A stretch of 64,000 nucleotides of DNA from Pseudomonas linyingensis (GCF_900109175.1 NZ_FNZE01000005.1:1-64000), one strand, 5' to 3'. Positions 41,766 to 52,561 are shown, numbered from the stretch's first letter. Program-made: numbers and translations. Notes: generated from the letters alone by a model not told the origin.

Positions 41766-41886
41766 TCAGCGCACTGTATAGCCCCCGTCGGCCATGTAGC
41801 AACTGCCGGTCACGAAGGATGCGCGCAGAGCTTGGCATCCTGCGCCACCTTGCCGGCGAACTCGTCGCCATCCTTGTTGAGTTCAT
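41766..41886 (-). pseudogene. Internally deleted SDR remnant
   Basis: On the minus strand an AGAGGAG ribosome site and ATG (41886) are followed by NKDGDEFAGKVA, the N-terminal block of a short-chain dehydrogenase. After a frameshift the C-terminal block SFVTGSCYMADGGYTVR follows, then TGA at 41768-41766. The roughly 200 central residues are gone. It lies between the intact SDR and the IclR pair, so it looks like a decayed duplicate or a neighbouring pathway gene. Confidence 0.7.
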
Positions 41887-41901
41887 GCGTGTTCTCCTCT
41901 A

Positions 41902-41936
41902 CCCGGCCTTCACGGAGTGCCCATGCAAAGGCCGGG
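41902..41936 (-). terminator. Hairpin after the intact SDR gene
   Basis: CCCGGCCTT / AAGGCCGGG, a 9-bp stem with a 17-base loop, lies just past the SDR stop. There is no clear T-run, so it may act as an mRNA-end stabiliser. Confidence 0.45.
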
Positions 41937-41957
41937 CTGGATAGCCAATCCGGACCA

Positions 41958-42731
41958 TCAGGAGACCAGATAGCCACCGTCTACCGGCAGCACCACGCCG
42001 GTGACATAGCTGGCGGCCGGCGAAGCCAGGAAGGCGATCGGCCCGATCAGCTCGCTCGGATCGGCAGCACGCTTCATCGGCACGTGCTGGAGGAAGCTGG
42101 CCAGTGCCTGTTCGTTACCGCGGGTGCTGGCCGACATGGCAGTAGCGAACATGCCCGGAGCAACCGCGTTGACGCGGATGCCGTCATCGGCCAGCTCGGC
42201 TGCCAGGGTACGGGTGAACTGCGCTACGGCGCCCTTGGAAATGGCATAGGTCGGAGCAGTAGTGGCGGCGACGAAGGACTGGATCGAGGCCACATTGATC
42301 ACGTTGCCGCGGGTGCTTTTCAGTGCCGGCAGGAAGGCCTGGGTCACGTTGAACGGACCATGGACGTTCACCGACAGGGTGATGGACAGCGCATCGCAGG
42401 CTTCCGGAGAGGCGAAGGGCACGCGCTTGAGCAGGCCGGCGTTGTTGACCAGCACGTCGATCTCGCCGATCTCTGCAGCAACCATTTCCGCCAGACCTTC
42501 ACAGGCAGCGCGGTCGCTCACATCCAGGGCGAAGCCCCAAGCCTCGCCGCCGGAGGCACGGATGGAGGCAGCCGTGTTGGCGGCACCTTCTCCGTCGATG
42601 TCCACCACTACCACCTTAGCCCCGAGAGCGGAAACGCCTCTGGCGACCGCTTCGCCGTTGCCGCGTGCGGCACCGGTGATCAGGATCAGTTTGCCCGCCA
42701 GGGAGAACAGGGTTTGGTTTTGCTGAGTCAT
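41958..42731 (-). CDS. Short-chain dehydrogenase/reductase
   Basis: A 257-aa classical SDR. The cofactor loop ITGAARGNGEAVA fits TGxxxGxG, the structural motif is NNAG, and the catalytic Tyr/Lys are in YAISK with an upstream Ser in NVASIQS. The C-terminal SYVTGVVLPVDGGYLVS is typical. It would oxidise or reduce a hydroxyl/keto group of the cluster substrate. AAAACAATAAGGA lies in the leader. It shares a strand with the NAD(P)-binding and TRAP genes. Confidence 0.88.
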   Translation of the reverse strand: MTQQNQTLFSLAGKLILITGAARGNGEAVARGVSALGAKVVVVDIDGEGAANTAASIRASGGEAWGFALDVSDRAACEGLAEMVAAEIGEIDVLVNNAGLLKRVPFASPEACDALSITLSVNVHGPFNVTQAFLPALKSTRGNVINVASIQSFVAATTAPTYAISKGAVAQFTRTLAAELADDGIRVNAVAPGMFATAMSASTRGNEQALASFLQHVPMKRAADPSELIGPIAFLASPAASYVTGVVLPVDGGYLVS

Positions 42732-42827
42732 GATTGCTTCCTTATTGTTTTCGACGGGCCAGCCCATAAGCAGGGACTGGCGCTACACCGTGGCTACGCA
42801 AGGTATTTGCTTGGGTTCAGGGACTGC

Positions 42828-43439
42828 TCAATAACCGACCGTGATGCGCTGGGATGGATGGCGGCCTCTTTGCAGTTCATCCAGCAGGGCAATGGCGAAA
42901 TCCTCCACCGAGATCCAGCTCTTGCCCTGCTCGTCCACCAGCAGGCGATCCAGGCCCAGGCGATAGCGGCCGGTTCGCTCGCCGCGGGCAAACTGCGCCG
43001 ATGGCGCAATGAAGGTCCAGCTCAGCTCGGACTGGCTGGCCAGCGCGGCAAGAAACTCGCAACCGGCCAGCGCCTCGGCGCGAGCGACCGCAGGGAAGCT
43101 CGGGCTGTCCACCAGCCGGCTGCCATCAGGCAATTGCAGGCTTCCAGCACCACCCACGACCAGCAAACGCCCTACCCCGCTGGCTCGCACCGGCGCCAGC
43201 AAGGTCGCTGCAGAGAGTTGCAGGAAACGCACGCTGCTGATCACCGCATCGTGTCCGCGCAGCACTTCGCTCAACGACGCCATATCGGCAACGTCCAACT
43301 CGGCCACCGTCAACCCCGGACGGGGCGCCAGCGCTGCGGCATGCCGGGCAATCGCTGTGACCTGATGGCCGCGGCCAAGAGCCTCCTCCAGCAGAACGCC
43401 ACCGACATTGCCGGTTGCACCTATCAAGGCAACTTTCAT
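42828..43439 (-). CDS. NAD(P)-binding protein, NmrA/atypical SDR type
   Basis: A 203-aa Rossmann protein. It starts MKVALIGATGNVGGVLLEEAL with the GxxGxxG loop, and has VSSVRFLQL, VVGGAGSLQ and SWTFIAPSAQF as in YwnB/YesF-like reductases. The true start is the ATG at 43439, which fits the N-terminal dinucleotide loop; the frame extends far upstream only as a shadow of dctM. The function is unknown. It lies 29 bases from dctM. Confidence 0.8.
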   Translation of the reverse strand: MKVALIGATGNVGGVLLEEALGRGHQVTAIARHAAALAPRPGLTVAELDVADMASLSEVLRGHDAVISSVRFLQLSAATLLAPVRASGVGRLLVVGGAGSLQLPDGSRLVDSPSFPAVARAEALAGCEFLAALASQSELSWTFIAPSAQFARGERTGRYRLGLDRLLVDEQGKSWISVEDFAIALLDELQRGRHPSQRITVGY

Positions 43440-43468
43440 CTCAACACCTCGTTTCCTAGCAAATTGCC

Positions 43469-44773
43469 TCAGCCCATCTGCGAGGGCAGATAGAGCACCA
43501 GCATGGGGAAGGCGACCAGCAGGACCAGGCGGACGATATCCATCAGCACGAAGGGAAACGCCCCGCGCATGATCTGGACCAGATTGGTATCGGGGGCCAC
43601 CGACTTGATGACGAACAGGTTCATGCCCACCGGCGGCGTGATCAGGCCCAGTTCCACCGCCACCACCATGATGATGCCGAACCAGATCGGGTCGAAACCG
43701 AAGTGCACGATCACCGGGAACACGATCGGCACCAGCAGGATCATCATCGCCATCGACTCCAGCACGCAGCCGAGCAGGATGAAGAAGCTGAGGATCAGCG
43801 CCAGCGTGCCCATCGGGCCGAGGCCCAGGCCGACCAGCAGGTCGGCCACCTTCTGCGGAGTCTGGGTAACGGTCAGGAAGTAGCCGAACAGCAACGCACC
43901 GATGATCACCGTATAGATGGACACCGAAGTCTTCAGCGCGTCGACCAGGCAAGTCAGGGTTCCACGCCAGGTCAGGCTCCTGCGGACGAAACCGATGATC
44001 AGGGTGACCACCGCACCCAGTGCTGCGGCCTCGGTCGGCGTGACGATGCCCTGATAGATACCGCCGATGATGGCGACGAAGACCAGCGCAATGGCCCAGG
44101 TGCCGCGCAGGGAGGCGAATTTCTCCGTCCAGCTGGTCTTCTGCCCGGCCGGCACGGTCCCTGGCCGGAAATAGCCAATCAGCCAGATCACCGTCATGTG
44201 CATCAGCACCGCGATCAAGCCGGGAATGACACCCGCGATGAACAGCCTGCCGACGTCCTGCTCGGTGATGAAGGCGTAGACCACCATGATCACCGACGGC
44301 GGAATCAGGATGCCCAGGGTGCCGCCCGCGGCGATCATCCCGGTAGCCAGGCTGTCGGAGTAACCCAGCCGGCGCATTTCCGGCAGGGCGATCTTGGTCA
44401 TGGTGGCCGCGGTGGCAACCGACGAACCGCAGATCGCCGAGAAGCCGGCGCAACTGGCGATGGTCGCCGTGCCCAGCCCGCCGCGCCGGCCGCCGAACCA
44501 GGCGTTGGCCGAGCGGAACAGCTCGCTGCTCATGCCGCTGGCCGTGGCGAACACACCCATCAGCACGAACATGGGAATCACGCTCAGTTCGTAGTTGGTC
44601 ACCGCCCGCAGGGGTGACATAGCCAGCAGATTCAGCGCCGGATCAATGCCCACCACAGCGGCGAAGCCGCCAACCCCCACCAGGCTCATGGCAATACCCA
44701 CCGGCACCCTCAGCAACATCAGGGCAAAAAGGGAGATAAAGCCAATGATCGCAATGATATCGCGCTCACTCAT
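43469..44773 (-). CDS. TRAP transporter large permease (DctM type)
   Basis: A 434-aa membrane protein with about 12 helices. SAICGSSVATAATMTKIALPEM and GGTLGILIPPSVIMVVYAFITE are hallmarks of DctM. It forms the sodium-coupled channel of a TRAP importer for organic acids. The start ATG overlaps the DctQ-type gene by 8 bases, so they are coupled. Confidence 0.93.
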   Translation of the reverse strand: MSERDIIAIIGFISLFALMLLRVPVGIAMSLVGVGGFAAVVGIDPALNLLAMSPLRAVTNYELSVIPMFVLMGVFATASGMSSELFRSANAWFGGRRGGLGTATIASCAGFSAICGSSVATAATMTKIALPEMRRLGYSDSLATGMIAAGGTLGILIPPSVIMVVYAFITEQDVGRLFIAGVIPGLIAVLMHMTVIWLIGYFRPGTVPAGQKTSWTEKFASLRGTWAIALVFVAIIGGIYQGIVTPTEAAALGAVVTLIIGFVRRSLTWRGTLTCLVDALKTSVSIYTVIIGALLFGYFLTVTQTPQKVADLLVGLGLGPMGTLALILSFFILLGCVLESMAMMILLVPIVFPVIVHFGFDPIWFGIIMVVAVELGLITPPVGMNLFVIKSVAPDTNLVQIMRGAFPFVLMDIVRLVLLVAFPMLVLYLPSQMG

Positions 44774-45293
44774 AGTAATTGCTCCCTTCTTCTTTCTGAC
44801 GCAGGCAATCGCTTTCTTCACCGGAAATAATCAAACGCATCAGCCTCAGCAAAGCCATCAGTGCTGCAGCCAGCACACCGAGCCAGGCCAATGCATAGGC
44901 CGGCCATATAGCCAAGCCCAGATCGAAGGTTTCCTCATTGGAGAGATAGGTCTTTTCCACCGTGCCAAACAATTTCCAGGCGAACAGCACTACAAAACAG
45001 AACACCAGAGACTCGGCGAATATATCCACCTTGCGCCGGGCCCAGGGACTCAGCACCGAACAAAAGATATCAACCTTGATATTTTCATTATGGCAACAAG
45101 CCGCTGCCAGACCCCACAGCACGGAAATTCCCAACAGCAAGCGCGATATGTCGTAGCCATCCGGCAGTGTGAACGGCATGAGGTAGCGCACCATTGCCGT
45201 GAGAAAAATCAGGACAGTCATAAGTCCCAGCATCACACCGGAAACGATCTCGATTTTCTTGGCAGTTCTATCTATCAAATCGAAAAATTGCAC
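44766..45293 (-). CDS. TRAP transporter small permease (DctQ type)
   Basis: A 175-aa membrane protein with four helices (VSGVMLGLMTVLIFLTAMVRY; ISRLLLGISVLWGLAAACC). It pairs with DctM. It starts with GTG (45293). A hairpin precedes it, downstream of dctP. Confidence 0.88.
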   Translation of the reverse strand: MQFFDLIDRTAKKIEIVSGVMLGLMTVLIFLTAMVRYLMPFTLPDGYDISRLLLGISVLWGLAAACCHNENIKVDIFCSVLSPWARRKVDIFAESLVFCFVVLFAWKLFGTVEKTYLSNEETFDLGLAIWPAYALAWLGVLAAALMALLRLMRLIISGEESDCLRQKEEGSNYYE

Positions 45294-45329
45294 AAGGCCA
45301 CCCTCCCCGCCAGCAACTGACGGAAAACC

Positions 45330-45350
45330 GGCCTCCCGGCACAGGAGGCC
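45330..45350 (-). terminator. Intercistronic hairpin between dctP- and dctQ-type genes
   Basis: GGCCTCC / GGAGGCC 7-bp stem with a 7-base loop. On the minus strand it is followed by GGTTTTCC. It may reduce permease expression relative to the binding protein. Confidence 0.6.
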
Positions 45351-45372
45351 AGTTCAGACTTTTTGGTTATTT

Positions 45373-46401
45373 TTACTCGAACGCAGAGGAATGACTTTTC
45401 AAGCTGGCAATCAGATCACTCCAGACCTTACCGGCGTCATAACCCTGCTTGTTGACGCGCTCGGCCCATGCTTCACGGAGAGACTCACCATTCTTGATCC
45501 AGGCTTGGGTTTCTGCCTCGGAAGGCTTGACCATGATCTGGTTGGAGTCGGCACGCAGGCGATCAAGGCCAGCCATCTCGAACTCATTCCAGGGTTTGGC
45601 CAGACGCTCGGCCCACTCGGCGGTGCAATGGGCATCGATGACCGCCTTCTGCTCGACGTTCATCCCCTCGTACGCTGCCTTGTTGATGACTACCGTCGCC
45701 GCGTTGGTATAGAGCGGCAGATCGACGTGGTACTTCGCCACCTCATCCAGGTTGTACAGCCAGAAGGAGCCATTCGGATAGAAGATGGCGTCTGCCGAGC
45801 CCTTCTCCAGAGCGTCACGCGCCTCAGGTGCGGCAACCTGGACATTGGCGCCGCCCATCTTGGTGATATAAGTGGCCACCGATGCGTTGGAGGCGCGAAT
45901 ATTCAGCCCCTTCAAGTCCTCGGGGGCGCTGATCCTGGTTTTCGAGTGCAGGGTACCCGGGGTGTTGACGTGGGTGATGCACACCTTCACATCTTTCATC
46001 TCGCGCTTGGCATAGGGTGCATACCACTCATGCACTGCTGCGCTGCCCTTATCGCCATCGGTCAGGATAAACGGGAATTCGACCGCGCCCAGAACTGGGA
46101 AGCGACCCGGCTGGTAGCCCGGATTGACCCAGGTGACATCCGCCACGCCATCGCGGGCCATATCGTAGTGATCCTTGGCCGCGCCCAGTTGCTGTGCTGG
46201 GTAGAACTCGAACTTGATGGTGCCGCCCGAAGCCTCGGTAATCGATTTCGCCCAGTCGGGAAAACTGTGCTGTGCCAGCGGATGCTGATCGGGCAGCCAG
46301 TGGGCGAATCGCAGGGTTACATCGTCAGCAGCCAAGGCATGGCCGGTGAACAGCATGCCGACAGCTGCAGCAGAGAATACTTTCTTGTTGTTTTTGAACA
46401 T
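45373..46401 (-). CDS. TRAP transporter periplasmic binding protein (DctP type)
   Basis: A 342-aa periplasmic protein. The signal peptide is FKNNKKVFSAAAVGMLFTGHALA, cut before ADDVTLRFAHWLPDQH. The family motif LKGLNIRASNASVATYITKMGG lies mid-protein, with the conserved Arg that binds a substrate carboxylate. This supports an organic acid as the substrate. Leader CTACAACTACAAGAAGG and early codons AAAAACAACAAGAAA are both A-rich candidate Hfq/Crc sites. Confidence 0.92.
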   Translation of the reverse strand: MFKNNKKVFSAAAVGMLFTGHALAADDVTLRFAHWLPDQHPLAQHSFPDWAKSITEASGGTIKFEFYPAQQLGAAKDHYDMARDGVADVTWVNPGYQPGRFPVLGAVEFPFILTDGDKGSAAVHEWYAPYAKREMKDVKVCITHVNTPGTLHSKTRISAPEDLKGLNIRASNASVATYITKMGGANVQVAAPEARDALEKGSADAIFYPNGSFWLYNLDEVAKYHVDLPLYTNAATVVINKAAYEGMNVEQKAVIDAHCTAEWAERLAKPWNEFEMAGLDRLRADSNQIMVKPSEAETQAWIKNGESLREAWAERVNKQGYDAGKVWSDLIASLKSHSSAFE

Positions 46402-46408
46402 GCTTTTG

Positions 46409-46425
46409 CCTTCTTGTAGTTGTAG
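46409..46425 (-). promoter_or_regulatory. Candidate Hfq/Crc A-rich motif before the dctP-type gene
   Basis: The minus strand reads CTACAACTACAAGAAGG, seven bases before ATG, with a second A-rich run in codons 3-7. Inferred. Confidence 0.55.
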
Positions 46426-46519
46426 TGGAGACACTAGCGCTACGACCGGGCGACAACTCCGACCCGGCTTTGTAAACCCAACCGGCAGCTGCCAAGGCAA
46501 CCGGTCGGGATAACCCTGA

Positions 46520-48256
46520 TCAGGACACTTTTTTCGCGTCCTTGATTTCCCTTACTTGCCCTGCCTGACTCAGGTGCATGCCCACGGCGTAGCCGAAGGT
46601 CAATGCCGGGCCAAGGGTGATACCCGCCCCCGGATAGTTACCGCCCATGATGCTGGTGGCGTCGTTGCCGACCGCATAGAGGCCGGCAATCGGCTGCTTG
46701 TCGGCACCCAGCACGCGCGAGTGGCGGTCGACCGGGATGCCGTCATAGGTGCCGATATCGCCAGGGACGATCTTCACGGCATAGAACGGGCCGTTCTCGA
46801 TCGGCGCCACGCAGGGGTTCGGCGCGTGGTAGGCATCGCCCTGGTAGCGGTTGTAGGCCTTCGAGCCCTTGCCGAACTCGAGATCCTGACCGGTACGCGC
46901 CTGACGATTGAAGTTCTCCACCGTCTGCACCAGTTGCTTGGCATCGATGCCCGCGGTACTGGCCAGTTGCGCCAGAGTGCGCCCCTTGAGCAGGTAGCCG
47001 GACTTCAGATGGCGACCGATCGGCAACGGGAAAGGTGCAACGCAACCCAGACCGTAACGACGCAGGGTGCGGTGGTCGCAGATCAGCCAGGAGGCGACTT
47101 CATCCTCATGCTCACAGGCCTTGACCATCGCCTGCACATAGTCGTGGTAGGAGTTGGCCTCGTTGGTGAAGCGCTTGCCATGGCGGGTCACCGCGATCAC
47201 CCCCGGCTTGGCGCGGTCGATGAAGTGCGGCATCACGCCCTGACTGCCGTCCTCGCGCTTGGTCAGCGAGACTGGCGCCCAGGCAGCCGGGTTCGGCAGG
47301 TGGGTATCCCCACGTCCGCCGATGGCCTCGAACATCTTCAGGCTGTCACCGGTATTGGTCTTCGGCGTCGGGCTCCAGTGTTCCATGCCGGTCGGTGCAT
47401 GGGCATACAGTTCCTTGCGGCGGGCGATGTCATGGGGGAAACCACCCGCAGCCAGGACCACGCCGCGCGCGGCCTGGATGGTCACCTCACGACCGTCACG
47501 CAGGACCTTGGCACCGACCACCGCGCCCTTGTCCTGGATCAGCTCGTGCACCGGCGAGTTAAGCCACATCGGGATGTTCAAGTCGAACGCCGACTTGGCC
47601 AGTCGCCCGACCAGGGCGTTGCCGTTGGTCAGGGTCATCCCGCGACCCAGCTTGAAGGTCTGCCAGAGGTGCTTGGACAGGCGCTTGGTGGCGTAGACCG
47701 CGGACTCGACCGAGCGGGTGGCGCGCATGAAGTGCTTAATGTCGTTGCCCGAGCCGATCATCATGCCGAATACCGTCAGCTCCGGCAGCGGCGGTTCCAG
47801 CTCGTCCATGCGCTCACCCAGCTCACGGGCATCGAACGGCCGGGCGACCATGGAGCGCCCACCCTGGGCGGCCCCCGGCGCCTCGGCATGGTAGTCGGGG
47901 AAGGTCAGCGGCATGTCGAACTGCACGGCCGTGTGCTTGGTGAAGAAGTCGACCGCCTTGCCGCCGCTCTCCAGGAAGGCATCCACCCGCTCTTCGTTAT
48001 AGGCACTACCGCCCTCGTGCTTGAGGTAGGCCTTGACCGCCTCAGGTGTGTCGGCATGACCCCAGGCCTTGCCCAGAGCGGTGCAGGGAATCCACAGCCA
48101 ACCGCCCGAACGCGCCGAGGTACCACCGTAGGTGGCGCCCTTTTCGACCATCAGCACATTCAGCCCGTGGTACTTGGCGGTGATCGCCGCCGCCATACCT
48201 GCCGCACCAGTACCCACCACCAGTACGTCACAGCTGTAGGTTTCTTGTTGTGTCAT
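46520..48256 (-). CDS. FAD-dependent oxidoreductase, 3-ketosteroid dehydrogenase-like
   Basis: A 578-aa flavoprotein of the FAD_binding_2/KstD fold. FAD loop: VVGTGAAGMAAAITAKYHGLNVLMVEK (GxGxxG then Glu). The C-terminal SIMGGNYPGAGITLGPALTFGY is the conserved FAD end of 3-ketosteroid dehydrogenases and related enzymes. It would introduce a double bond next to a carbonyl, or reduce one. The substrate is not steroid by necessity; no other steroid genes lie nearby. It is first of the minus-strand group and divergent from the LLM gene. Its codons 2-6 form ACACAACAAGAAACC, an A-rich candidate Hfq/Crc site. Confidence 0.85.
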   Translation of the reverse strand: MTQQETYSCDVLVVGTGAAGMAAAITAKYHGLNVLMVEKGATYGGTSARSGGWLWIPCTALGKAWGHADTPEAVKAYLKHEGGSAYNEERVDAFLESGGKAVDFFTKHTAVQFDMPLTFPDYHAEAPGAAQGGRSMVARPFDARELGERMDELEPPLPELTVFGMMIGSGNDIKHFMRATRSVESAVYATKRLSKHLWQTFKLGRGMTLTNGNALVGRLAKSAFDLNIPMWLNSPVHELIQDKGAVVGAKVLRDGREVTIQAARGVVLAAGGFPHDIARRKELYAHAPTGMEHWSPTPKTNTGDSLKMFEAIGGRGDTHLPNPAAWAPVSLTKREDGSQGVMPHFIDRAKPGVIAVTRHGKRFTNEANSYHDYVQAMVKACEHEDEVASWLICDHRTLRRYGLGCVAPFPLPIGRHLKSGYLLKGRTLAQLASTAGIDAKQLVQTVENFNRQARTGQDLEFGKGSKAYNRYQGDAYHAPNPCVAPIENGPFYAVKIVPGDIGTYDGIPVDRHSRVLGADKQPIAGLYAVGNDATSIMGGNYPGAGITLGPALTFGYAVGMHLSQAGQVREIKDAKKVS

Positions 48257-48516
48257 GGAGTCCTCCAACCACTGCCGACCGTCCGCAGACGGCGCTTGTT
48301 GTTCACGCAGCCCATTCGGCTGCTCGGTGGAGGAAAACTAGCAGTATGTTAATCATTGTGCAATTGGTTTGATAAAGGATAATTTTAGTGAGGCACGTCC
48401 GTGTGACCACAGCCCTGCTGGCAAGGCCCACAAAAAAGCAGGCCGGCCAAGGCAACGCAGCCCTGCTGGGCTGCGGCGCATAGCCGCCGGCTTACCTGAA
48501 TGACGAAGGAAAACTG
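48257..48516. promoter_or_regulatory. Divergent control region, flavoprotein and LLM genes
   Basis: 260 bases with an AT-rich block (about 48345-48390). It probably contains both promoters. No clean IclR palindrome is obvious to me. Confidence 0.4.
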
Positions 48517-49515
48517 ATGAAATTTCTCTCTGAAGCCCGACTTTCGGCGCTGGATCTCGCCCCCATCACCGAGGGCGGCTCGGCCGGGCAGGCGCTGCGC
48601 AACTCCCTGGAGTTGGCGCAGCAGCTCGACAACCTGGACTTCACCCGTTTCTGGCTGGCCGAGCACCACAACCTCATCGATGTTGCCTGTGCGGCGACAC
48701 CGCTGGTCATCGGCTACCTGGCGGCCAACACGCACAGGATCCGCGTCGGCTCGGGCGGGATCATGCTGCCCAACCACTCGCCACTGGTGATCGCCGAGCA
48801 GTTCGGCACCCTGGAAACGCTCTACCCCGGCCGTATCGACCTTGGGCTTGGCCGCGCTCCGGGGACCGATCAGGACACCTTGCGCGCCCTCGGCCGGGAG
48901 CCGGGCGATGGCTCCGAGTTCCCGCAACTGGTGGAGGAATTGCAGCATTTCCTGGCCGTCCCGAGTCCCGGACAGAGCGTGCGGGCCATCCCGGGCGCCG
49001 GCCTGGAGATTCCCCTGTGGCTGCTCGGCTCCAGCCTGTTCAGTGCCCATCTGGCAGCACAGCAGGGATTGCCCTTTGCCTTCGCCGCCCATTTCGCCCC
49101 GGATCACCTGCAGCAGGCCCTGCAGCTTTACCGCGCGCAATTCACGCCCTCGCCAGCGCTGGCAGAGCCCTATGTGCTGGTCTGCGTCAATGCCGTTGCG
49201 GCCCCCACGGCAAGCGAAGCCCGCTTTCTCGCCAGCACCGAGCAGCAGAAATTTCTCGGCCTGATCCGCGGCAAGCGCAGCCTGCTGCCGCCCCCCGTGG
49301 AGAACATGGACGAGCTGTGGAGCCCCGCCGAGGCCCACCACGTTCGGCGGATGCTGCGCGAGTCGATCGTTGGTGACCGCGAGCAGGTGCGCGAGGCTCT
49401 ACAGGGGCTTGTGCAGAGAACGCAGGCGGACGAAATCATGATCAACTCGTGGATCTTCGATCAGCAGGCCCGCCTGCGTTCCTATCGAATCATCGCCGAA
49501 GCCTGGAAGGATTGA
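48517..49515 (+). CDS. LLM-class (luciferase-like) flavin-dependent oxidoreductase
   Basis: A 332-aa TIM-barrel flavin monooxygenase-like protein. Motifs are [74 protein letters not shown] and the C-terminal [11 protein letters not shown]. It resembles the YhbW subgroup, whose substrate is unknown. It would need reduced FMN, which the flavin reductase at 39375 could supply. AAGGA lies upstream of ATG. It is convergent with phhR 17 bases away. Confidence 0.88.
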   Translation: MKFLSEARLSALDLAPITEGGSAGQALRNSLELAQQLDNLDFTRFWLAEHHNLIDVACAATPLVIGYLAANTHRIRVGSGGIMLPNHSPLVIAEQFGTLETLYPGRIDLGLGRAPGTDQDTLRALGREPGDGSEFPQLVEELQHFLAVPSPGQSVRAIPGAGLEIPLWLLGSSLFSAHLAAQQGLPFAFAAHFAPDHLQQALQLYRAQFTPSPALAEPYVLVCVNAVAAPTASEARFLASTEQQKFLGLIRGKRSLLPPPVENMDELWSPAEAHHVRRMLRESIVGDREQVREALQGLVQRTQADEIMINSWIFDQQARLRSYRIIAEAWKD

Positions 49516-49532
49516 AGCCTCTGAGGCACGCC

Positions 49533-51092
<1,560 letters not shown>

Positions 51093-51219
51093 GTAAGTGC
51101 CCGTCTTGTGCTTGTTGTCGGGTCGCAAGCGCCTGACGGCGCATTCTTTCGTCAAGAATATGTGACAAATACTGGCCACGGAAGGGCCTCCAAGTCGCTG
51201 GCGGCCGGCGGCTTGCGGT

Positions 51220-51234
51220 TTTTCGTAACGAAAA
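51220..51234. promoter_or_regulatory. Candidate PhhR operator
   Basis: TTTTCGT-A-ACGAAAA is a perfect 15-base palindrome in the phhR/phhC intergenic region, about 135 bases before the phhC ATG. The TyrR consensus is TGTAAA-N6-TTTACA; this is related in symmetry but not identical. Inferred. Confidence 0.45.
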
Positions 51235-51367
51235 CATGACGCGCACGCCGGGGCAGCTGCGGCCGCCTGCCACAGGGAGGGCTGCGGACGGCCGGCCGCT
51301 GGGGTATCCATGACGTTCGACAGCCGCATGACATGGCGACCCCGCTCGCCACCGCAGAGGAACTTCC

Positions 51368-52561
51368 ATGAGTCATTTCCAGCCTGTTGCCCGGGTACCC
51401 GGCGACCCGATTCTCGGCCTGATGGACGCCTACCGCGCCGATCCCAGCCCGGCCAAGCTCGACCTCGGCGTCGGCGTGTACAAGGACGCCCAGGGCCGCA
51501 CGCCGATCATGCAGGCGGTCAAGCACGCCGAGCAGCGCCTGCTGACCAGCGAGACCACCAAGAGCTACACCAGCGGCCACGGCGATGCCGCGTTCGGCGA
51601 TCTGCTGCTGCAACTGGTGCTCGGCCAGGATTCGCCGCTGCTGGCTGGCCAGCGCGCCGGCACCACCCAGACTCCGGGCGGCACCGGCGCCCTGCGCCTG
51701 ACCGCGGACTTCCTCAGCCACTGCCTGCCGGGGCGCGGCATCTGGCTGAGCGACCCGACCTGGCCGATCCACGAGACCATCTTCGCCGAGGCCGGCCTCA
51801 AGGTCGGCCACTACCCCTACGTCGGCGCAGACAACCGCCTCGACGTGGCCGCCATGCTCGCCGCGCTGGAGCAGGTGCCGAGCGGCGACGTGGTGCTGCT
51901 GCACGCCTGCTGCCACAACCCCACCGGCTTCGACCTGTCCCATGACGACTGGCGCCAGGTGCTGGAGGTGGTGCGCCGCCGCGAGCTGCTGCCGCTGATC
52001 GACTTCGCCTACCAGGGCTTCGGCGACGGCCTGGAGGACGACGCCTGGGCGGTGCGCCTGTTCGCCGCCGAACTGCCGGAGCTGCTGATCACCAGCTCCT
52101 GCTCGAAGAACTTCGGCCTGTACCGCGAGCGCACCGGCGCGCTGATCGTCTGCGCCGCCGACCACGACAAGCTGCTCGACGTGCGCAGCCAGCTGGCTTC
52201 GCTGGCGCGCAACCTGTGGTCGACCCCGCCAGCCCACGGCGCCGCAGTGGTCGCCACCATCCTCGGCGACGCCGCGCTGCGCACCGAATGGCAAAGCGAG
52301 CTGGACCTCATGCGCGACCGCGTGCTGCGCCTGCGCCTCGGGCTGGTCGAGGCGCTGCAACCGTTCGGCCTGGCCGAGCGCTTCGCCCACATCGCCGCGC
52401 AGCGCGGCATGTTCTCCTACACCGGCCTCAGCCCGGAGCAGGTGCGCCGCCTGCGCGACGAGTCCAGCGTGTACATGGTCGGCAGCGGCCGCGCCAATGT
52501 CGCCGGGCTCGACGAGCAGCGACTGGGCGAGCTGGCCGCGGCCATCGCCAGAGTCTGCTGA
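51368..52561 (+). CDS. phhC: Aromatic amino acid aminotransferase
   Basis: A 397-aa class I aminotransferase. It has LGVGVYKDAQGRTPIM, HACCHNPTGFDL (Asn contacts PLP), the PLP-binding Lys in SCSKNFGLYRERTG and FSYTGLSPEQV near the C-terminus. It converts phenylalanine or tyrosine and 2-oxoglutarate to the keto acid. In P. aeruginosa it follows phhA and phhB; here it directly faces phhR and neither phenylalanine hydroxylase gene is present. Confidence 0.92.
   Translation: MSHFQPVARVPGDPILGLMDAYRADPSPAKLDLGVGVYKDAQGRTPIMQAVKHAEQRLLTSETTKSYTSGHGDAAFGDLLLQLVLGQDSPLLAGQRAGTTQTPGGTGALRLTADFLSHCLPGRGIWLSDPTWPIHETIFAEAGLKVGHYPYVGADNRLDVAAMLAALEQVPSGDVVLLHACCHNPTGFDLSHDDWRQVLEVVRRRELLPLIDFAYQGFGDGLEDDAWAVRLFAAELPELLITSSCSKNFGLYRERTGALIVCAADHDKLLDVRSQLASLARNLWSTPPAHGAAVVATILGDAALRTEWQSELDLMRDRVLRLRLGLVEALQPFGLAERFAHIAAQRGMFSYTGLSPEQVRRLRDESSVYMVGSGRANVAGLDEQRLGELAAAIARVC

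Noticed and set aside
41494-41886. 130-codon ORF starting at the SDR remnant
   Set aside because: It is a chance fusion of the remnant with the antisense frame of the IclR gene; the SDR blocks are in other frames.
51181-51235. Sigma54 promoter in the phhR-phhC region
   Set aside because: TGGC and TTGC elements exist but their spacing does not fit GG-N10-GC, and PhhR lacks the GAFTGA motif.
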